A DNA stretch of 54,872 bases from a virus: the IMG/VR virus record IMGVR_UViG_3300009285_002168, positions 1 through 54,872 of that record; one strand, written 5' to 3'. The notes beneath the pieces were generated by a model that was not told the origin of the DNA, made no database searches, and worked only from the letters and a program-made list of their open reading frames with translations. Of this stretch, positions 30,609 through 38,437 are shown one piece after another (the stretch's first letter is position 1; every line of letters starts with the position of its first letter). A program made the position numbers and the translations under genes.

Positions 30609-30748
30609 GACTCCTCCTTGCTCGTGCTTACCTTCGTGGGCTTCTTCTTCGGGCACTCGATGTGCCAGCGACTGCCAACAGCTTGACACCACTCTTCTCC
30701 GCGCTTGATCGGCTTGCCGCAAATCACGCAGATTCTCGGTTGTCTCAC
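30605..30748 (-). CDS. 47-residue zinc-ribbon protein
   Basis: It starts at GTG 30748 overlapping the previous stop. RICVICGKPIKRGEEWCQAV followed by HIECP forms a compact C-x2-C...C...C zinc site. The tail is Lys/Ser-rich. A possible transcription-related mini-protein. Confidence 0.6.
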   Translation of the reverse strand: MRQPRICVICGKPIKRGEEWCQAVGSRWHIECPKKKPTKVSTSKEES

Positions 30749-30954
30749 TTTCCCTCCTCCTTCTTTCTTTCCGTCGCTTCCTTCGCGCGGGCGATCATGT
30801 AGTCCCATGCCCTGATAGCGGCGATCCGCGAGCTCGCTCGTGGGCCGACTCGGCAGGCGAGTTTCGTGCAGCATACCCACCACTGGCGAAATGCCACCGC
30901 ACGATAGAGCATGGGCTCGGCAGTGCACAGGCACGGCACCGGCTTGCGTCTCAC
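30745..30954 (-). CDS. Cys-rich basic small protein
   Basis: The product has 69 residues from GTG 30954 (GTGA). Several Cys (PCLCTAEP, WWVCCTKLACR) and a C-terminal basic helix (MIARAKEATERKKEE). Unknown function. Confidence 0.55.
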   Translation of the reverse strand: MRRKPVPCLCTAEPMLYRAVAFRQWWVCCTKLACRVGPRASSRIAAIRAWDYMIARAKEATERKKEEGK

Positions 30955-31283
30955 GTCCCTTCCTCCTTGCGAGTCCAGTACGACCACAGGCCCCCGGCAT
31001 GCGGCTCCCACTTATCGCGCTCATACGCGAAGATGTAGTTCGACTCGTGCACACCGATGAGCCCGGGCGTGAGTAGCCAGCCGCCGAACTCGTAGTCCCA
31101 GTACGGCGCGCTCCCGAGCACGAAAGACATCTCGGGCCGCATCGCCATGATCAGCCTGTCGCCGACCTCGAAGCGGCATGGCGGTCGCTCCCCCGGCGCG
31201 ATGTCCTCGCCGTTCTCATTGCCCGCCTGGACGCGCCGCAGTTCCGGCAGTCGCGATACCAAGGTCTCCCGTGTGTCGGTCAT
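30951..31283 (-). CDS. Unknown protein, possibly beta-barrel
   Basis: The product has 110 residues from ATG 31283, coupled to the previous stop. The sequence CRFEVGDRLIMAMRPEMSFV, then GWLLTPGLIGVHESNYIFAY, suggests a compact beta fold. No family recognised. Confidence 0.55.
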   Translation of the reverse strand: MTDTRETLVSRLPELRRVQAGNENGEDIAPGERPPCRFEVGDRLIMAMRPEMSFVLGSAPYWDYEFGGWLLTPGLIGVHESNYIFAYERDKWEPHAGGLWSYWTRKEEGT

Positions 31284-31504
31284 GAGTCCTCCTCCTCGCT
31301 CTCGGCCGTAAAGGACTGCGGCCCCGTCGGCAACACAGTATCCCACCGGAATCCCAGCTCAGCGCCAACGATCATCCACGCATCATTGGCCCGTTCCTGT
31401 GGTGATCTCGGTGGACTCCCGCCTACGATTATGTACGGCACCGACTCGCACGCACGGAGTATCCGCTCCAATTGGGCATCGGTCAGCACATACTCGCGCC
31501 TCAT
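31280..31504 (-). CDS. Small helical protein
   Basis: This 74-residue protein begins MRREYVLTDAQLERILRACE, then acidic C-terminal ESEEEDS. Coupled at both ends. Unknown. Confidence 0.55.
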   Translation of the reverse strand: MRREYVLTDAQLERILRACESVPYIIVGGSPPRSPQERANDAWMIVGAELGFRWDTVLPTGPQSFTAESEEEDS

Positions 31505-32055
31505 CTCGTCTCCTCCTTCGGCTCGAGCTGCATCGGCTCTACTCGGTCGGCCAGAATCCAGCCGTTCCGGCTATGCTGGACGTTGTGTTTCGTGAGTGTC
31601 TGGTGATCATAGCGACCCATCCCCTCGGCCTTACCGGAGTACCACCACACCATCTCTCCGTGAGTAGGACTCCAGGCAGGCCCCACAGCCTTCCGCTCGG
31701 CCCGCACCGGGTCGGCGTCCATCCCATCGGCGATCTCGATCTCATGTGAGCGATCCGCGATGGGATGCGCCGCCACACGCACCGCCTCGCGGTCGATGGG
31801 ATCGTACTCGGTCGGCTTCGTCGAGTGCGGGTAATGCTCGCGGACGTTCCCGAACTCCTCGACCATCGCGATTATGTCCCGCGAGTACTCCCCACGGGTA
31901 AAAAGGACGAACGAGCCGTCACTGCCTTGCAGCCATGTGACCGCTGTCCCGTATCCAATTACCTTCTGGTACTCGTCCCAGTAGGCGAAGGCAGCGTCTA
32001 ACAGGACCTGACCAAGGTCTCGTAGCCTGCCCTCTGGCCATACATTCGCAGTCAT
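31501..32055 (-). CDS. Unknown protein sharing a PTEYDPIDR motif with its neighbour
   Basis: The product has 184 residues from ATG 32055, preceded by GGGGAGG. It contains PTEYDPIDREAVRVAA, the same motif (and an identical 26-base DNA stretch) found in the adjacent coiled-coil gene. The C-terminus includes MVWWYSGKAEGMGRYDHQTL, like a small beta domain. Function unknown. Confidence 0.6.
   Translation of the reverse strand: MTANVWPEGRLRDLGQVLLDAAFAYWDEYQKVIGYGTAVTWLQGSDGSFVLFTRGEYSRDIIAMVEEFGNVREHYPHSTKPTEYDPIDREAVRVAAHPIADRSHEIEIADGMDADPVRAERKAVGPAWSPTHGEMVWWYSGKAEGMGRYDHQTLTKHNVQHSRNGWILADRVEPMQLEPKEETR
31790..31815 (-). repeat. 26-bp direct repeat, copy 1
   Basis: Identical over 26 bases to 32272-32297; it lies in the coding region of two adjacent genes and encodes PTEYDPIDR in both. 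Neighbouring bases differ, so it marks a recent exchange or a selected motif. Confidence 0.8.
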
Positions 32056-32957
32056 TTCCCCTCCTCCCCGCTCGTCGAGTCGTACGCCACGGCGGCGGTC
32101 GTCACCGGACGCGGGTAGCGGGCACGGAGGTCGTTCAGGTCGGTCTCCAACAAAACTCCCTCCATCGCATCCACCGCATCGCAAGCCTCGTGATAGCCCG
32201 CGGCACGAGCCGTGTTCAACTCCATGCGGATAGCGAGCAATGAGGGCGCTGCGGACAACTCCTTTCGCAGCCGGTCGATGGGATCGTACTCGGTCGGATA
32301 GATCGGGACCACCCTCTGCACTATGTCGGCAAGGTGTTGCAGGGCAGCACGGGCCGCGTCCCGCTCCTTGCGCATCCCGTCCAGCGCGCCCTTGTCCTGA
32401 GCGGCCTGGTCGGCAAACGCGCCCCGAAGCCGCTCGGCCTCGGCGTTCGCCTCGTCCCGTTGCTCTGTGACCTTGTCGATCAGGAAGTTGTAACTATCAG
32501 GATGATTGCACACGGCACGCAGTTCCTTCTCCAGGAGCCCCGCCCTCCGCCGCTCCCACTGCCAGCGACGACGGAGGCGGCGAATTGTGGCCCCTGCCCG
32601 GCGCCAGTTCACAAACCACGTCGTGGGTTTGTACGCATCGAGCGCAGCATCACGCTCGAAGATGAGTTGCTCGGCCTCGGCTCTGGCGACATCTCTTTCT
32701 GCCTCAGCCGCGTGCACATACCCCATGAGCCGCTTGTGGATGTCTATGTTCATCTCCGCGAGCCTATCCGCCTTGGCGCAGGCGATACGCTCGTTCCTTT
32801 CGGCCTGCATCACCTGGCGCTCGGCTATCGTCGTCTGCTCGCGCCACCGGCTCGCATCGGCAACGATCCGGTCGATGATCGCGACGAACGGTGCAACCCA
32901 CACATCCGGCCGATACTCCTCCACCAGCTCGCGCTCCTCAACAGTCAACGGGTCCAT
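32052..32957 (-). CDS. Coiled-coil protein
   Basis: The product has 301 residues from ATG 32957, after GGGGAGG. It is nearly all helical with long heptad-like stretches (ERDVARAEAEQLIFERDAAL, then EQRDEANAEAERLRGAFADQ). It carries PTEYDPIDR near residue 235, shared with the next gene. Possibly a scaffold for host or DNA interactions; unknown. Confidence 0.6.
   Translation of the reverse strand: MDPLTVEERELVEEYRPDVWVAPFVAIIDRIVADASRWREQTTIAERQVMQAERNERIACAKADRLAEMNIDIHKRLMGYVHAAEAERDVARAEAEQLIFERDAALDAYKPTTWFVNWRRAGATIRRLRRRWQWERRRAGLLEKELRAVCNHPDSYNFLIDKVTEQRDEANAEAERLRGAFADQAAQDKGALDGMRKERDAARAALQHLADIVQRVVPIYPTEYDPIDRLRKELSAAPSLLAIRMELNTARAAGYHEACDAVDAMEGVLLETDLNDLRARYPRPVTTAAVAYDSTSGEEGK
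32272..32297 (-). repeat. 26-bp direct repeat, copy 2
   Basis: Second exact copy of the 26-base sequence, encoding PTEYDPIDR near residue 225-235 of the coiled-coil protein. See the copy at 31790-31815. Confidence 0.8.
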
Positions 32958-32958
32958 C

Positions 32959-33405
32959 TCAACCTCCCCAGACACAGAGAGCCAACCACGTTTTCATGGT
33001 CTTGATTCGACTGACATGTGGCTGTGATATCTTGTACTGTCGAGCTATCTCCACCCCGGAAGCACTACTCCTCCTTATCTCCTTCACTTGTTCTGCTACA
33101 AGTTTCGAGTTGCCTTGCTGTTCTCCCTTAGCCTGGCGCCCCTTGGAATTCCTGTCCATTATGTTGTCATAGTTAGTACCCAAAAACAGGTGATACGGAT
33201 TCACACACGCCGGGTTATCACATCGGTGTAACACACACAGTCCAGGTGGTATCTCCCCAAAACACTCACGCCAAATAACTCTGTGGACTCTCTCCTGCTT
33301 CCCGTAAATCCTCATCACGGGATATCCCCACTCGTTTCTTGCTCTATTGATCACCTCAAGACAACCCAATTTTGTCTCGATAATCTCAAGAAGCTTTAGG
33401 TTCAT
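32959..33405 (-). CDS. HNH homing-type endonuclease with C-terminal HTH
   Basis: The product has 148 residues from ATG 33405, preceded by GGTGGGGG. HNH core: RVHRVIWRECFGEIPPGLCV, then LHRCDNPACVNPYHLFLG with conserved Cys, His and Asn, then DNIMDRNSKGRQAKGEQQGN. The C-terminus has a helix-turn-helix (GVEIARQYKISQPHVSRIK). Codon use is less GC-rich than that of the neighbours, indicating transfer. A longer frame to 33525 would read through the inverted repeat. Confidence 0.8.
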   Translation of the reverse strand: MNLKLLEIIETKLGCLEVINRARNEWGYPVMRIYGKQERVHRVIWRECFGEIPPGLCVLHRCDNPACVNPYHLFLGTNYDNIMDRNSKGRQAKGEQQGNSKLVAEQVKEIRRSSASGVEIARQYKISQPHVSRIKTMKTWLALCVWGG

Positions 33406-33421
33406 ATCGCACCCCCACCAA

Positions 33422-33493
33422 AGATTACGGGGCACCCCCCTCTGGCCTGACAGCCGCGCGAGCGAACGCGCCGAGAAGGATGCCCCGTGATCT
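33422..33493 (-). promoter_or_regulatory. Long imperfect inverted repeat upstream of the HNH gene
   Basis: AGATTACGGGGCA (33422-33434) and TGCCCCGTGATCT (33481-33493) match 12 of 13 as an inverted repeat with a 46-base loop holding an inner GC-rich palindrome (CGCGCGAGCGAACGCGCC). It lies in the 162-base gap before the HNH gene. It may be an RNA hairpin, an endonuclease recognition region or an attenuator. Confidence 0.55.
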
Positions 33494-33567
33494 TCCGCTC
33501 TGCTCGTGGCTCTGTCAGTAGCCATACCTTCACCATAATCGCGTTTTTGCCGATCGCATAGAGGCTT

Positions 33568-34050
33568 TCACGTCCCCGTCACCACATACCGCACCTGCCC
33601 CAGCGTCACCCCCAGATCGTCCGCCGCCTCCTGCATCGTCCGGCCCCCGCGGTATAGCTCCACGGCCTTCACCTTCTGCTCCACCGTCAGCCCTGGTGGC
33701 CTCCCGATCAGCTTCGACCTCGGCCGCCCGTGGTTCCCACTCTGCCGCCGCTGGAGCCGCCCCCTGATCGTGTCCAGGAACCTCCCGATCTGCATCGGCT
33801 CATCCAAGTCGATCTCCTGCCCGATCTCCCACGCCGTCATCGGTGTCCCGTCCAGCCCACACGCCAGCCGCACCATCGCCCCGATCTCCTTGTCGGTGTA
33901 CTCCAGCACCACCACCGGCCGCTCGGGAGGCAGCGAAGGCAGCTCGTTCCGCGGCGGCGCCCCCGGCCTCCCTCCCTGCCTCCTCACCTGCGGCGCAGGC
34001 TCTTCGCACATCGAAAGGCACACCATGTCCGGATACCTCGTACCCGTCAT
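33568..34050 (-). CDS. HTH protein, resolvase-type
   Basis: This 160-residue protein has a C-terminal helix-turn-helix (PPGLTVEQKVKAVELYRGGR then TMQEAADDLGVTLGQVRYV), similar to Hin/resolvase-type DNA-binding ends. The upstream half contains IGAMVRLACGLDGTPMTAWE. It overlaps the previous gene by 4 bases. A putative regulator. Confidence 0.6.
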   Translation of the reverse strand: MTGTRYPDMVCLSMCEEPAPQVRRQGGRPGAPPRNELPSLPPERPVVVLEYTDKEIGAMVRLACGLDGTPMTAWEIGQEIDLDEPMQIGRFLDTIRGRLQRRQSGNHGRPRSKLIGRPPGLTVEQKVKAVELYRGGRTMQEAADDLGVTLGQVRYVVTGT

Positions 34051-34610
34051 CTCGGCACCTCCGCCAAGCGCAGCCGTTCGCTCGCGGCGCGTTCGATCTG
34101 TGAGCGCGCTTGCCTTGCCGAGTGAGGTTCGCCCCAGAGGTATGCCCCGATCTCGGCGTCTGTTCTACCATCGGCGATCATCTTCCGCGTCGCTTTATCG
34201 GTCAGTTCCTTCGCATACTTCGCGGTGAATACCACCCCGTAGTCCTGCGCCCGCATCCACGGCGCCTCCTCGCGGACCATGCGCCCCATCGGCAACGCGC
34301 TCTCCGCGTTGGCATGCCACCGCGCGTTGTGCACCCCGCCGACACCGTTGATCGCGATGTCACCGAGCCCGCCGCCGTTCGGCCCGTGCACATCGGCGCC
34401 GTCCACCTGTTCCTTCCGAGCGACGCTCAGTATCATCCCGGTGTCGTAGCAGAACCCCAGAAGCCTCAACGCCTGCGAGCCGCAACCCATGCACAGCGCA
34501 CACCGGCGCACATCCCCGTTGGGGTTCCACCCCGTCACAAGCTGCAACGCGATCCGCAAACCATCACCGACGATCTCCTTCCCGCACGCATCACACGTCG
34601 TATGATTCAT
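34047..34610 (-). CDS. Zinc-ribbon protein with C-terminal helix
   Basis: This 187-residue protein begins with a zinc ribbon (TTCDACGKEIVGDGL and CALCMGCGSQAL). The middle is Gly-rich (VHGPNGGGLGDIAINGVGGV). The end is helical and charged (SARQARSQIERAASERL). Unknown role. Confidence 0.6.
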   Translation of the reverse strand: MNHTTCDACGKEIVGDGLRIALQLVTGWNPNGDVRRCALCMGCGSQALRLLGFCYDTGMILSVARKEQVDGADVHGPNGGGLGDIAINGVGGVHNARWHANAESALPMGRMVREEAPWMRAQDYGVVFTAKYAKELTDKATRKMIADGRTDAEIGAYLWGEPHSARQARSQIERAASERLRLAEVPR

Positions 34611-34620
34611 CCCTCCTCCT

Positions 34621-35124
34621 TCATTGAAACCACTCCTTCACACCCCTGGCGATCTCCCGCTCCTCTTCTTTCTCCTTCCGAACCTGTTCCTTCGCCGCGT
34701 CGTCCTTCGCCTTCAGCCGACCGAACACGAGCGCGAGTGCCTGGCCCGCATTCTCGTGCGATAACCACCGGTCCATGAGAGCGCCGTCGACAGGAGACCA
34801 TGCGTCTATCTGCTCCTGCGTGACCGGCGGCTGCTTCTCCACTGTGCCAGCTATCAACAGTTGCTTCGGCACCCCCACGGGAAGAGCGTGCCCTGCCGCG
34901 AGCTCCAGCTTGTCGCACACCTCGACGTGAAGGTCCGTGAGTGCTTTGTTGTCCGGCGCCCCGTAGGCCACCGATCTACTGTCCCGAAGCATCGGCCAGA
35001 GCACGTCCAGGTATGCGGGTGACCGCTTCGACAGCCACTCTTCCGCCGCCATCTTCACCGTCATCCGTTGCCAGAGACCGAAGTGCCCCTCACTCGCTGA
35101 GAGGAAGCCCTTCACCGTCATCAC
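34621..35124 (-). CDS. Protein of unknown function downstream of the replication gene
   Basis: The product has 167 residues from GTG 35124 or ATG 35121. Helical; C-terminus KRE-rich (KDDAAKEQVRKEKEEEREIA). A coupled start with the replication-initiator-like gene suggests a helper. No family. Confidence 0.6.
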   Translation of the reverse strand: MMTVKGFLSASEGHFGLWQRMTVKMAAEEWLSKRSPAYLDVLWPMLRDSRSVAYGAPDNKALTDLHVEVCDKLELAAGHALPVGVPKQLLIAGTVEKQPPVTQEQIDAWSPVDGALMDRWLSHENAGQALALVFGRLKAKDDAAKEQVRKEKEEEREIARGVKEWFQ

Positions 35125-35972
35125 TTCATCCCCATCGTAGCCCAGTGCATCTGCTCTGCCGTCAACGGCCGATTCGCCTGCTCGATGCTCTCCAGCACCG
35201 CCACGATCCGCGAAGCATGGCAGAGAAGCGAAGAAGGCGTGTAGGGTTGCTGCCGCCAGAAGTCGGCATCTCTCTGCCGTACCCCGATGACTGTCCCCTC
35301 GTGCAGCGCCCAGGCACCGTCCAGAAAGTCAAGCAAGTACTTCTCGGCCCCGCCGTTCGCTTGGAGCTTCCCCCAGCCGATCAGCTTCCAGACGGCGGCC
35401 ACTTCCTTCCCGCTCGCCGCCCAGTGCCCGCCGCGCTCCGTGGTGAGGTCGCCGATCTGCTTGGATAGGCTGATCTCCTCCGGTGAGTGCTTCGGTGCCT
35501 TTCGCGCCGGAGCCGGAGGCGACGGGAGATGTTGTCCATTGGAGGAGTTGTCCATTGGAGGAGTTGTAGTAGAAGATTGGCCCTGTAGGGCTAATGGATC
35601 GGCCTCAGAGGGCTGTGAACCTTGGCCCCGTAGGGCTGATGCATCTTCCACGACCACGACCTCGATGCCAGTTTCATCGGCGAGAGCATACCACAATGTC
35701 CGGTTCCACGACTGGGGGGAATGGCTCGCGGCTACGATGATCCCATCCTCACGGAGCCCGTCCAGCGCGCTTCGTATCTGTTTCTCGGTCAGGAATGGGA
35801 GTTGTACTTGCCAGGATTTCTTCGACCCGTAGGTCCAGGTCTTCCCGTCGATCTGATTGCGGCCGGTCGCGGCGTTGGACCTGATCCACTGCCGCAGCTT
35901 TTCGTATACGATTGCCTTGTGGAGTCCGTGCTTGACCGCGAACTCCTCGTCGAAATAGTGGGTCCAGGCCAT
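35121..35972 (-). CDS. Replication initiator / DnaD-like winged-helix protein
   Basis: The product has 283 residues. The N-terminal part (WTHYFDEEFAVKHGLHKAIVYEKL, then LTEKQIRSALDGLREDGIIV) is a winged-helix of the phage replisome-organiser type. A Pro/Ser-rich linker (residues 130-165) precedes a C-terminal helical region (YLLDFLDGAWALHEGTVIGV). Such proteins bind origins and recruit host helicase loaders. A promoter and inverted repeats lie in the 220-base gap upstream. Confidence 0.6.
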   Translation of the reverse strand: MAWTHYFDEEFAVKHGLHKAIVYEKLRQWIRSNAATGRNQIDGKTWTYGSKKSWQVQLPFLTEKQIRSALDGLREDGIIVAASHSPQSWNRTLWYALADETGIEVVVVEDASALRGQGSQPSEADPLALQGQSSTTTPPMDNSSNGQHLPSPPAPARKAPKHSPEEISLSKQIGDLTTERGGHWAASGKEVAAVWKLIGWGKLQANGGAEKYLLDFLDGAWALHEGTVIGVRQRDADFWRQQPYTPSSLLCHASRIVAVLESIEQANRPLTAEQMHWATMGMK

Positions 35973-36003
35973 GTGGGCCTCCGAAAACGCAGCGGGGGCG
36001 ATC

Positions 36004-36072
36004 CGCCTGGGTCTGGACGTCGGCGGCTACGGGTGCCGAACCCCAGGCGAACCACCCCCACTGTCCGTAGCC
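36004..36072 (-). promoter_or_regulatory. Clustered inverted repeats upstream of the replication gene
   Basis: CGCCTGGG (36004-36011) pairs with CCCAGGCG (36042-36049), and GGCTACGG (36025-36032) pairs with CCGTAGCC (36065-36072), so the two hairpins interleave and can exclude each other. This could be a 5' leader control element or part of an origin. Located between the promoter at 36106-36134 and the replication gene. Confidence 0.45.
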
Positions 36073-36081
36073 ATCTGTATG

Positions 36082-36156
36082 TCAGCGTCCAGGCTGACGG
36101 AGGGTAGTATACCACATCCCGCCGAGAGTGTACAGCGGGACGGCGAGCCAGGTCAC
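36082..36156 (-). CDS. Possible 24-residue leader peptide
   Basis: GTG 36156 is preceded by AAGGAG at a good spacing, and the frame ends TGA after 24 codons (MTWLAVPLYTLGGMWYTTLR plus four). Overlapping the -10/-35 region, it could only be translated from an upstream transcript. Hydrophobic; possibly chance. Confidence 0.3.
   Translation of the reverse strand: MTWLAVPLYTLGGMWYTTLRQPGR
36106..36134 (-). promoter_or_regulatory. Promoter of the replication operon
   Basis: - strand TGTACA (36129-36134) and TATACT (36106-36111) are separated by 17 bases, a good sigma-70 match (-35 4/6, -10 5/6). It lies about 134 bases upstream of the replication initiator-like ATG at 35972. Confidence 0.5.
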
Positions 36157-36193
36157 GCGATCTCCTTCCGGGCTAGACGCGCAGTGTCAAGCG

Positions 36194-36394
36194 TTACCAC
36201 AACTCACCCTGCTCTTCCTCCGTCTCCGCTACCGGCTCATGCCGCGGCGTCCACTCGTCGCACACCCACCCCTCGTCGCTGTCCATCTGCCCGTGCGTCC
36301 GTACCGCCCCCTCGACGTACAGCGCACAGTCCTTCGCCCACTCGCACCGCCGCCCCGCGCACGGCTCCATCGTCGCCGTCGTTTTGCCCATCAT
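36194..36394 (-). CDS. Cys-rich small protein
   Basis: The product has 66 residues from ATG 36394. CAGRRCEWAKDCALY and later VCDEWTPRHEP suggest a zinc-binding Cys cluster. Acidic C-terminus (EEEQGELW). Preceding gene coupled (ATGA). Confidence 0.55.
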   Translation of the reverse strand: MMGKTTATMEPCAGRRCEWAKDCALYVEGAVRTHGQMDSDEGWVCDEWTPRHEPVAETEEEQGELW

Positions 36395-36576
36395 CGCACC
36401 TCCTTGAACAGCGGGAGATCGTCGCCGACCTCCTCCTCGATCTTGTCCGGCAGCCTCACCCCTCCGCGATACGCCGCCCCGTGGTGGGCGCCACCGCAGA
36501 TGCAGTGGCACTCCTTCCCACGGGCCTTGTGACAAGAGCTGTCGCACCGTCTCCTACCCGACCTCAGGACGGTCAT
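36391..36576 (-). CDS. Cys/His-rich small protein
   Basis: The product has 61 residues from ATG 36576. Contains DSSCHKARGKECHCICGGAH, a compact zinc site, then RLPDKIEEEVGDDL. Coupled to the neighbours on both sides. Confidence 0.55.
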   Translation of the reverse strand: MTVLRSGRRRCDSSCHKARGKECHCICGGAHHGAAYRGGVRLPDKIEEEVGDDLPLFKEVR

Positions 36577-36767
36577 TTCACCGGCTTGTCCCGGGTCAGA
36601 TCGCGCGTCGCCACGATCAACTTCCCAGGGTCCTCCGGGTCCTCGTGGTAGTAGAGCGGCGTCCCGGGTTTCACCTTCGCCTTCCGCTGCCACATCTCCG
36701 GGAGCATCGCGGTCACCCGGCCGATACTGTATTTCCTCGCTCTGCCTTCACACGTCAAAACGATCAT
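36573..36767 (-). CDS. Small beta-rich protein
   Basis: The product has 64 residues (MIVLTCEGRARKYSIGRVTA, ending KPVK). Looks like a compact strand-rich protein. It overlaps the HNH/NinB-like gene stop (ATGA). Unknown. Confidence 0.5.
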   Translation of the reverse strand: MIVLTCEGRARKYSIGRVTAMLPEMWQRKAKVKPGTPLYYHEDPEDPGKLIVATRDLTRDKPVK

Positions 36768-37594
36768 CTCTTCTCTCCTCTCTCCGCGCCCATTTTCCGG
36801 TGCGCATACTCTATCCGTTTCCGCATCTGGGGATACTGCTCAAGCAGCGGTCCCCATCCCGCTACATGCTGACTCTCTCCTCCGAGCCGATGACAGTCGG
36901 TGCACCCGTGGATCAGGTTCCATCCCGAGTCGGGCCCTCCCGCGCCCTTGCTGACGATGTGCATGACTTCCCCGCCACCGCGAACATACCGCCCGTCCTC
37001 CCACTTCGTGTCCTTCCCGCAGAACTCGCACACCGGATGCCTCACCCGGTATTCGTCCACCGTCCGGTAGGTTTCGGACAACGGCCACTGATTCTTTTCC
37101 AACCACTCCTGCCACTCGACGTACGCCGAGTAGATCGGCAGACCCTGGTCCGCGCACAGCCCGATCACCTTCTCGCAGTAGGCCGCGAACTCAACCGTCG
37201 AGAGCGTGGCGGAGCTCACCGGCTCCGAGTCCGCGAACTCGATCAGCTCCCACGTCCGCCCCGCCTGCTTGACGAGCTTTTTCCTCATGACCGGCTCGTG
37301 CTCTAAGAACGCGGCTTTGAGGATCTCGTGCATACCACCCCGCGTCTCGCGCGCCTCCTGCGCGAGAGCCTCGACAAACCGCCAGTAGAAGCGGTTCTGC
37401 GCCGGCGTCCGCTCCGGGTACCAGAAGCGCAGCTCCGCGTCGATCCACACCGGCTCTCCCGTTTTCTTCTCGCGCTCGTTCTTGGTCTCGATGAAGTTGC
37501 GCGCTCTGGCGAGGTCCGTCCCGGCGATCTGAAACTTGATCGCGTTCGGTTCCCCGATTCGGACGTGCAAGAGTTTGAGCCGCGTCGTCTTCAT
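36764..37594 (-). CDS. NinB-like plus HNH nuclease
   Basis: The product has 276 residues from ATG 37594. The N-terminal region (RTPAQNRFYWRFVEALAQEA then HEILKAAFLEHEPVM) resembles NinB-like recombination modulators. The C-terminal region has an HNH-type module: CEFCGKDTKWEDGRYVRG, MHIVSKGAGGPDSGWNLIHG, CTDCHRLGG, with Cys pairs and His. It could process recombination intermediates. Coupled to the next and previous genes. Confidence 0.6.
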   Translation of the reverse strand: MKTTRLKLLHVRIGEPNAIKFQIAGTDLARARNFIETKNEREKKTGEPVWIDAELRFWYPERTPAQNRFYWRFVEALAQEARETRGGMHEILKAAFLEHEPVMRKKLVKQAGRTWELIEFADSEPVSSATLSTVEFAAYCEKVIGLCADQGLPIYSAYVEWQEWLEKNQWPLSETYRTVDEYRVRHPVCEFCGKDTKWEDGRYVRGGGEVMHIVSKGAGGPDSGWNLIHGCTDCHRLGGESQHVAGWGPLLEQYPQMRKRIEYAHRKMGAERGEKR

Positions 37595-37752
37595 AGACCA
37601 GCGACAACCGCGAGCCACACGGTCAACGCGAGCGCGACGCAGGCCGCGCAGAGCGCGATTATGGTCAGTGGTCGAACTAAGGGGTCCTCCAATCCTCGAT
37701 GCTCTTCTCTCCTTGCTCGCCGAATGATTCGCAATCCGATTGCCTTGTTCAT
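37591..37752 (-). CDS. Single-span membrane peptide
   Basis: The product has 53 residues from ATG 37752 (ATGA coupled). A basic N-terminal half is followed by one span (TIIALCAACVALALTVWLAV). Unknown role. Confidence 0.5.
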   Translation of the reverse strand: MNKAIGLRIIRRARREEHRGLEDPLVRPLTIIALCAACVALALTVWLAVVAGL

Positions 37753-37868
37753 AGCCGGTGCTCTATGAGAATCGTAGCGAGGATCGTGACGCACACGACT
37801 ACCGTCGCGATGTTGACCACCATCACAAGCCCAAAGACCACATCCCAAAAATCCACCTTCTCTTTCAC
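37749..37868 (-). CDS. Single-span membrane peptide
   Basis: The product has 39 residues from GTG 37868 (GTGA with the exonuclease). One span (VVFGLVMVVNIATVVVCVTI) and a short tail. The pair of tiny membrane proteins next to it suggests an envelope role. Confidence 0.5.
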   Translation of the reverse strand: MKEKVDFWDVVFGLVMVVNIATVVVCVTILATILIEHRL

Positions 37869-38437
37869 AGCCTCTCCTCCTTCCACAGATAGACCGTGAG
37901 CGTCGCCTCCCAGACCGCGCCTGCCTGCTCCGCCTCTGTCGGGCTCAGCGCAGCCATCTTGTATCGCCCATCCTTCCCCAGGTACAGCGCCCGCAATCCG
38001 TATCGCCTCGACTGCTGGAACGTCACGTTGTAGGCCCCGAGCTGTATTCGGTGCCATCGAGCTGGCGATCCGGTTTTCAAGTCCACGATGACCCGATGCC
38101 CGTTCACTCTCCCGCGTCGATCCAGCGTCCCGGCGTACACCCCGGGCCGGAAGACAATCTCCTCGGTAGCTTCCCACTCGACCTCGTTCTCGGCGAGGAA
38201 CGACTCGTAGGCGCGAACGCACCCAACCCACTCCGGCTCCACGAGGTCCCACGCGAGGTCGTGCTTGTCCAGAAGCTCCGACGCCTCGTGGACATACCTC
38301 CCGCGGGCCGCGTAGATCGCCGGGCCATAGTAGGGCTCGCGCACCCCGGTAGCCTCCAGGATGCGCGACACAGACGAGAGCACCACGCCCCCGTCCGTCG
38401 TGTACGTGTGGGTCAGCTTGTCGAGCGTGACCGTCAC
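37865..38437 (-). CDS. PD-(D/E)XK exonuclease
   Basis: The product has 190 residues from GTG 38437 (GTGA). Contains LSSVSRILEATGVREPYY, then FRPGVYAGTLDRRG (Asp) and IVDLKTG (D-x-K), the RecB/Cas4-like nuclease active site. It is coupled to the coiled-coil gene of the ERF block and likely provides the 5' exonuclease that feeds ERF. Confidence 0.75.
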   Translation of the reverse strand: MTVTLDKLTHTYTTDGGVVLSSVSRILEATGVREPYYGPAIYAARGRYVHEASELLDKHDLAWDLVEPEWVGCVRAYESFLAENEVEWEATEEIVFRPGVYAGTLDRRGRVNGHRVIVDLKTGSPARWHRIQLGAYNVTFQQSRRYGLRALYLGKDGRYKMAALSPTEAEQAGAVWEATLTVYLWKEERL

